A DNA stretch of 22,578 nt, from contig MU646608.1 in assembly GCA_026770585.1 (NCBI GenBank), positions 286,254-308,831 on the forward strand. Direction: 5' to 3'. Source of the stretch: Baffinella frigidus. Its lineage: Eukaryota; Cryptophyceae; Cryptomonadales; Baffinellaceae. The notes beneath the pieces were generated by a model, which searched no databases, was not told the origin of the DNA, and saw only the letters and a program-made list of their open reading frames with translations. The position numbers were made by a program, and so were the translations under genes. This document shows, piece after piece, positions 20,001 to 22,578 of the stretch; position 1 is the stretch's first letter, and each line of letters begins with the position of its first letter.

Positions 20001-20711
20001 GGGTGGATGGGTTAACCTGATCGACGGTGTGCTTGCCCGGCAGGTGTTTTCGCTGGCAGCATTCTCAGGGAAAGAGGCCAAGACTCTCGGCAGCCTCATC
20101 CAGGTCTGTGCACCTTTGCAGCCTCTCGAAACCTGCTTGGTGTGTTTCCCTCTTCCAAAGGCAGGCGCCTTTTCAACTGGTTCTCCTTGATGGGCCCAAT
20201 CAATCCCCCCTCGCTCAACCCCGCGCTCCAACGCAGGCCCGCGGCGGGAGCGTGGCGCGGCCGCCATCGGTCTCCAAGGGCAGCCTCGGCGCGGCGGGCA
20301 CGGGCAAGACGCTCGCCGGGGCAGGAGGCGCCAAGGTCGACTACGACGTGCGCCCCCTGGGCGCCGCGCCCTCGCCCCCGGAGGAGGAGGCGCTGCCTGC
20401 ACCAGCAAGCTTCGGCCGCCGGCTGGTGCCTCGCTCGCGGACGGAAGTCGTGTCGGAGTACTGGCTGCGCAAGTGTGCTGCGGTGGGGGTGCTCTTCTCT
20501 CCTGCGTCGTCGCCGGCGCACCGCCCTGTGCCCCACGCCCTTCCGGTCCCCTCTCTGCCATGCCCCCCACGCCCCCCCCGGATCCCGGATCGGTGTCTGT
20601 GCATCAAGAAGTGGCGGGTCTCACTTGATGGGCAGAGGTTGTTGCATGTCCGTGGTGCTGGTCCGTGAAGAGGCCTGTGATGCTGTTCCGCGGCCTCATT
20701 CTGGCAGATAG

Positions 20712-20762
<51 letters not shown>

Positions 20763-21759
20763 TGAGAGAAAGACAGACAGAGAGGCGCAGAGACAGCGAG
20801 ACATGGAGACATAGAAAGGGATTCTGAAGTGTTGGGTGTGTGCAGGTGGAGTCGATGCAGGGAGTGAGAGTTTGTCTCTCGGGGGTGCACGGCGACCTGC
20901 GACACCTTGTCGAGTGGCTCTGCGCAGCTCTCGGCGCCTCGGTTGCTAAGGATTTCTCCAAAGCTGAGACCCACCTCGTCATTCACGCTGCTGAGAGGTA
21001 TTGACTGCTTGCAATCCCAGTGTCCAGCAAGCGCGTGTACACCCGTGATTTCCCTAGTCTCGCATGCATCAAAACGTCGGTGAGAAGCTACCTCAGCAGG
21101 CGCTTCGATTTTTGGCGTTGAGAGTCATCAGAGGCACCTGCACCATGCCTGTTATTGTAAAAATGGGCTCCGCGCGGAATCAAGGTCAGGTCAGGAAATC
21201 AGGAAAATCGATTAACAAACGCCGAAAATGAACTGTTATGCTATCTTAGGCATGGGCAAGTTGCCTGAAATAGAATGAAACACCCGTTACATGTCACAAA
21301 ACGGGAACAAATGATTTTTTGGTGCTCCTTACCTCCTTACCTTCCGTTTCAAAATTCCGCGCGGAGCCCAATTCTACAATACCGTGCGGAACAACCTCCC
21401 TATGCTGGTCTTGTTTTACAAGAGACATCGGCTGCCTTGATTCCTGCCTGACGGGCATACTCCTGTTTGAGCAGCCGGCGGAGTGCAGCCAAGGAGACGT
21501 GCGCGCACAAGTGGGGCACGCCGTGCGTCTCGCCCGCATGGCTGGAAGCGTGTGCCGCGCACGGCGCGCCCCCCGCCGACACCGCGCGCTTCCCCATCAC
21601 CCTCGCCCCCTTCTCGCCAGACTACAACTTCCCGCACGCCGCCTCTCCGGTGGTCCCCGTGGCGCGCAGCGCGAAGGGGGGCATCGACGCGGGGTTCGCG
21701 GCGCAGACGTTGGCGCGCGCCGTGCCGCGATTCGCGCCCCTGTCGCTCCTTTCCACGAG
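17001..21759 (+). CDS. TopBP1/Dpb11-like multi-BRCT protein (3' end beyond window)
   Basis: Likely a scaffold of the TopBP1/Dpb11/Rad4 type, used in replication start and ATR checkpoint signalling. Exons: 17001-17627, 17855-17899, 18022-18678, 18927-19142, 19368-19919, 20044-20103, 20237-20488 (or 20482), 20846-20997 and 21475-21759; phases agree and give about 948 residues. A divergent BRCT-like segment (about 10-95) is followed by BRCT1 (112-203, RAWLDKC), BRCT2 (210-300, starting ICTTGF, with ERWLRAC), BRCT3 (405-497, split by an intron, PQWLEEC), BRCT4 (695-803, FDGKVFSLAAF to EYWLRKC) and BRCT5 (804-895, SPAWLEAC). The closely spaced N-terminal trio recalls BRCT0-1-2 of TopBP1. The linker after BRCT2 has an SQ/TQ cluster. 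The start ATG at 17001 is the first in frame after an upstream TGA. Orthology to TopBP1 rather than another multi-BRCT protein is probable, not proven. Confidence 0.85.
18352..18540 (+). other. SQ/TQ cluster in the BRCT protein
   Basis: Within about 60 residues between BRCT2 and BRCT3 there are eight SQ or TQ pairs, in ASQG, STQV, DSTQL, DSTQP, ASQQ, SSQY, SSQG and SSQN contexts. SQ/TQ is the target motif of ATM/ATR kinases, and such clusters are typical of checkpoint mediators. The DNA shows short tandem copies (CGAGCCAGTACGGCGAGCGC), so part of the cluster arose by repeat expansion. Confidence 0.8.
18679..18840 (+). repeat. Minisatellite-like intron inside BRCT3
   Basis: Units of TTTCTGCCCCGACCC and the variants TTTCTGCCCCTACCCAC recur about seven times with drift in the intron 18679-18926. 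The frame stays open through the repeats (an SAPT-type peptide repeat) until TGA at 18898. The donor GCG|GTTTCT and acceptor GGTGCAG|GCT restore BRCT3 in phase, which supports splicing. Confidence 0.75.
20711..20756 (+). repeat. GA microsatellite in an intron of the BRCT gene
   Basis: About 20 GA dinucleotides with one AA interruption, followed by purine-rich GACAGACAGAG sequence to about 20820. It lies in the intron between the BRCT4 and BRCT5 exons. Confidence 0.95.
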
Positions 21760-21773
21760 GTGCGCGCGGCCTC

Positions 21774-22578
21774 TAAACCCGGAACCCGAAACCCGAATCC
21801 CGAAACCCGAAACCTGAAACCCGAAACCCGAAACCTGAAACCCGAAACCTGAAACCCGAAACCCGAAATCCAAAACCCGAAACCCGAAGCCTGAGACCCG
21901 AGACCCGAGACCCCAAACCCCAAACCCCAAACCCTAAACCCTAAACCCTAAACCCTAAACCCCAAACCCTAACCCCTAAACCCTGAACCCCAAACAGTAC
22001 ACCCTGAACCAAACACCCTAACCCCTAACCCCTAAACCCTAAACCCTAAACCCTAAACCCTAAACCCTAAACTCTGAACTCTTGAACCCTGCACCCTGAA
22101 CCCTGAACCATGAACCCAGCACCCTGCACCCTGCACCCTGAACCCGAACCCAAAATCCTCAACCATCAACCCTCAACCCTCAACCCTAAACCCTAAACCC
22201 TGAACCCTGAACTCCAAACAGTACGCCCCCAACCCTAAACCTTGAACCCTGAACCCTAATCCCTAAACCCGAAACCCGAAAACCCTAGACCCTAAACATA
22301 AACCCTACAACCTAAACCCTAGACCCTACACCATAAACCCTAAACCCCAAACCCCAGAGCCCAAACCCTGAAACCCCATCACTTGACCCTCAACATCAAA
22401 ACCTCAACCCTCAACCCTCAACCCTCAACTCTCAACCCTCAATCCTCAACCCTCAACCCTCAATCCTCAACCCCCAACCCTCAATCCTCAACCCTCAACC
22501 CTCAACCCTCAACCGTGAAAACTGACCCCTAAACCCTCAACACTAAACCTGAAACCCGAAACCCGAAACCCTAACCCC
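21774..22578 (+). repeat. Telomere-type repeat array in the last visible intron of the BRCT gene
   Basis: Starts 15 bases after the donor ACGAG|GTGCGC at 21760 and continues to the window end. The sense strand is C-rich. Variants come in blocks: CCCGAAA/CCTGAAA (21780-21880), CCCGAGA and CCCCAAA (21895-21930), CCCTAAA (21935-22070), mixed CCCTGAA, and CCCTCAA (22396-22515). CAAACAGTAC occurs twice, at 21991 and 22215. No gene is seen in it. Confidence 0.9.

Noticed and set aside
19218-20570. Long minus-strand open frame opposite BRCT exons 5 to 7
   Set aside because: It is a GC-rich shadow frame with no recognisable motif, crossing well-supported exon and intron borders of the plus-strand gene.
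1-22578. tRNA or rRNA genes
   Set aside because: No cloverleaf with the T-loop consensus and no rRNA-like stretch was noticed on reading either strand; no covariance search could be run.

Overview
The window is nuclear DNA of a GC-rich unicellular eukaryote, probably an alga or another protist with plant-type (TTTAGGG) telomere repeats. The genes are cut into many short exons by introns of about 80 to 480 bases with GT-AG borders. Long tracts of degenerate TTTAGGG repeat lie among the exons. I cannot name the lineage from sequence alone; TTTAGGG telomeres occur in green algae, cryptophytes, glaucophytes and alveolates, among others.

Four protein genes can be rebuilt. (1) Minus strand, 5976 down to 357 or beyond: a long acidic, repeat-rich protein with an IQ motif and two tandem Kre9/KNH-like beta-sandwich domains. 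(2) Plus strand, about 6905 to 9218: VPS28, an ESCRT-I subunit, with nine recognised exons; its first exon is unresolved. (3) Minus strand, 16871 to 9993: a complete SCP-x type peroxisomal thiolase in 15 exons, 412 residues, ending in a PTS1-like ARL tripeptide. (4) Plus strand, 17001 to at least 21759: a TopBP1/Dpb11-like multi-BRCT checkpoint or replication protein with an SQ/TQ cluster, running off the right end of the window.

Layout: genes 1 and 2 are divergent, 2 and 3 converge, and 3 and 4 are divergent with only 129 bases between start codons. Both divergent intergenic regions carry the 11-mer TTGACTTTTGA together with an inverted copy of its core. VPS28 is flanked by two direct copies of a diverged dispersed repeat of about 210 bases. 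A nested palindrome lies just after its stop codon.

The most unusual feature is that introns in three of the four genes are made largely of telomere-type repeats: about 210 bases in gene 1, 3.46 kb in the thiolase gene and more than 800 bases in the BRCT gene. In these cases the array starts 11 to 26 bases after a splice donor whose exon ends in GAG, with the C-rich strand as the sense strand. A second, shorter array in the thiolase gene has the opposite orientation. The four genes act in different processes (unknown/calmodulin-linked, endosomal sorting, peroxisomal lipid oxidation, DNA damage response), so I infer no shared pathway.
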